NCBI RefSeq assembly: GCF_001899075.1
Contig: NZ_MKVA01000008.1
Coordinates: 1-64,000 of the forward strand
Reading direction: 5' to 3'
Source: Devosia sp. 67-54
Lineage (GTDB): Bacteria; Pseudomonadota; Alphaproteobacteria; Rhizobiales; Devosiaceae
Length of the DNA: 64,000 bases
Of this stretch, positions 63,655-64,000 are shown piece by piece; the first letter of the stretch is position 1, and each line of letters opens with the position of its first letter. Position numbers and translations under genes: made by a program. The notes beneath the pieces were generated by a model that had not been told where the DNA came from, did no database searches, and saw only the letters and a list, made by a program, of their open reading frames with translations.

Positions 63655-64000
63655 TGTCGTCGTCGAGATTGCCGGCAAGAAATATCGCATGGGCTGCGAG
63701 GAGGGCGAACAGCAGCATCTGCTCGACCTCGCCGCCGACTTCAACGCCAGGGTCGAGGCCATGAAGGGCGATTTCGGCGAGATCGGCGACACCCGCCTGA
63801 CGGTGATGGCCGGCATCGCCGCGCTCGACGAATTGAGCGAGGCGCACCGCACCATCGACAGCCTCAAGAAGGACATCGCCGAGCTCACCACCGCCGGCCG
63901 CGAGCTGACGCTCGAGGCCGAGGAGATGGAGCAGAAATTCGCCCGCCGGCTGGCCGAAGCGGCGCGCAAGGTCGAGGCCATCGCCACCGCCATCGACGAG
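63647..64000 (+). CDS. zapA: Cell division protein ZapA (runs off the window)
   Basis: An N-terminal ZapA domain (VVVEIAGKKYRMGCEEGEQQ, then LLDLAADFNARVEAMKGDFG and LTVMAGIAALDEL) followed by the start of its coiled coil. ZapA bundles FtsZ filaments at the division site. The gene has no stop before 64000 and is therefore partial here. In this order, 6S RNA and a 5-formyltetrahydrofolate cyclo-ligase often follow, but they would lie outside the window. Confidence 0.93.
   Translation, partial: MPDVVVEIAGKKYRMGCEEGEQQHLLDLAADFNARVEAMKGDFGEIGDTRLTVMAGIAALDELSEAHRTIDSLKKDIAELTTAGRELTLEAEEMEQKFARRLAEAARKVEAIATAIDE

Overview
The window is one continuous stretch of GC-rich chromosome from an alphaproteobacterium, most likely order Hyphomicrobiales (Rhizobiales). 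A Devosia-like genus would fit, but that is a guess. The evidence is the gene content: ChpT and RcdA of the CtrA cell-cycle circuit, EipA (DUF1134), the TolQRAB-Pal-CpoB block next to ruvCAB, an RpoH-type sigma factor, perfect TTAA-N7-TTAA CtrA boxes, and the transketolase-gap-pgk-aldolase cluster beside zapA. I see no rRNA, tRNA, prophage, transposase or CRISPR array. Most of the window is ordinary core genome, densely packed: several convergent pairs have stop codons that touch, and many co-directional pairs overlap by ATGA or GTGA.

Layout. 1-5 kb: an intergenic nested palindrome, then a minus-strand set (YHS protein, ChpT, lipoprotein, receiver protein), then EipA. 5-9 kb: RluD-type pseudouridine synthase, a PRC-barrel protein, RpoH, and thiamine pyrophosphokinase. 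9-12.4 kb: a TPP riboswitch driving thiBPQ. 12.4-21 kb: a large membrane protein, purA, a DMT exporter, a methyltransferase-like membrane protein, and serC-serA followed one base later by a hicAB toxin-antitoxin pair. 21-28 kb: truncated globin, MFS exporter, patatin, a UvrD-like helicase and a YcaQ-type glycosylase. 28-36 kb: an outer-membrane barrel with a CtrA box, glmM, ftsH with a heat-shock-type promoter, tilS, cpoB and pal, and a HigBA-like module. 36-44.4 kb: mtnN, tolBARQ, ybgC, rhomboid, ruvB, an inserted vapBC, ruvA and ruvC. 44.5-50 kb: a GGDEF protein, ClC channel, MarR regulator, TMEM175-like channel, YebC, a CtrA-box region with a candidate small RNA, and rcdA. 50-64 kb: rpmE, an ABC exporter, an orphan HigA, a MotA/MotB-like pair, an inositol monophosphatase-family enzyme, Sel1 and ThiE-like proteins, aldolase, pgk, a VOC protein, gap, tkt, DUF4164 and the start of zapA.

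How the genes work together. Three themes stand out. (1) Cell-cycle control: ChpT passes phosphate to CtrA and CpdR, RcdA helps CtrA proteolysis, and two perfect CtrA boxes lie upstream of rcdA and of the outer-membrane barrel. (2) Envelope integrity: EipA, the whole Tol-Pal set, FtsH, GlmM and the MotA/MotB-like pair. (3) Central metabolism: the lower Calvin/glycolytic enzymes, serine synthesis and thiamine salvage. The least expected features are three complete toxin-antitoxin modules (plus one lone antitoxin) placed inside or directly behind housekeeping operons. The tightest is vapBC, whose toxin stop codon overlaps the ruvB start. Also unexpected are two intergenic inverted repeats built from four tandem heptamers per arm, each starting a few bases after a stop codon, and a candidate CtrA-controlled small RNA of about 95 nt upstream of rcdA.
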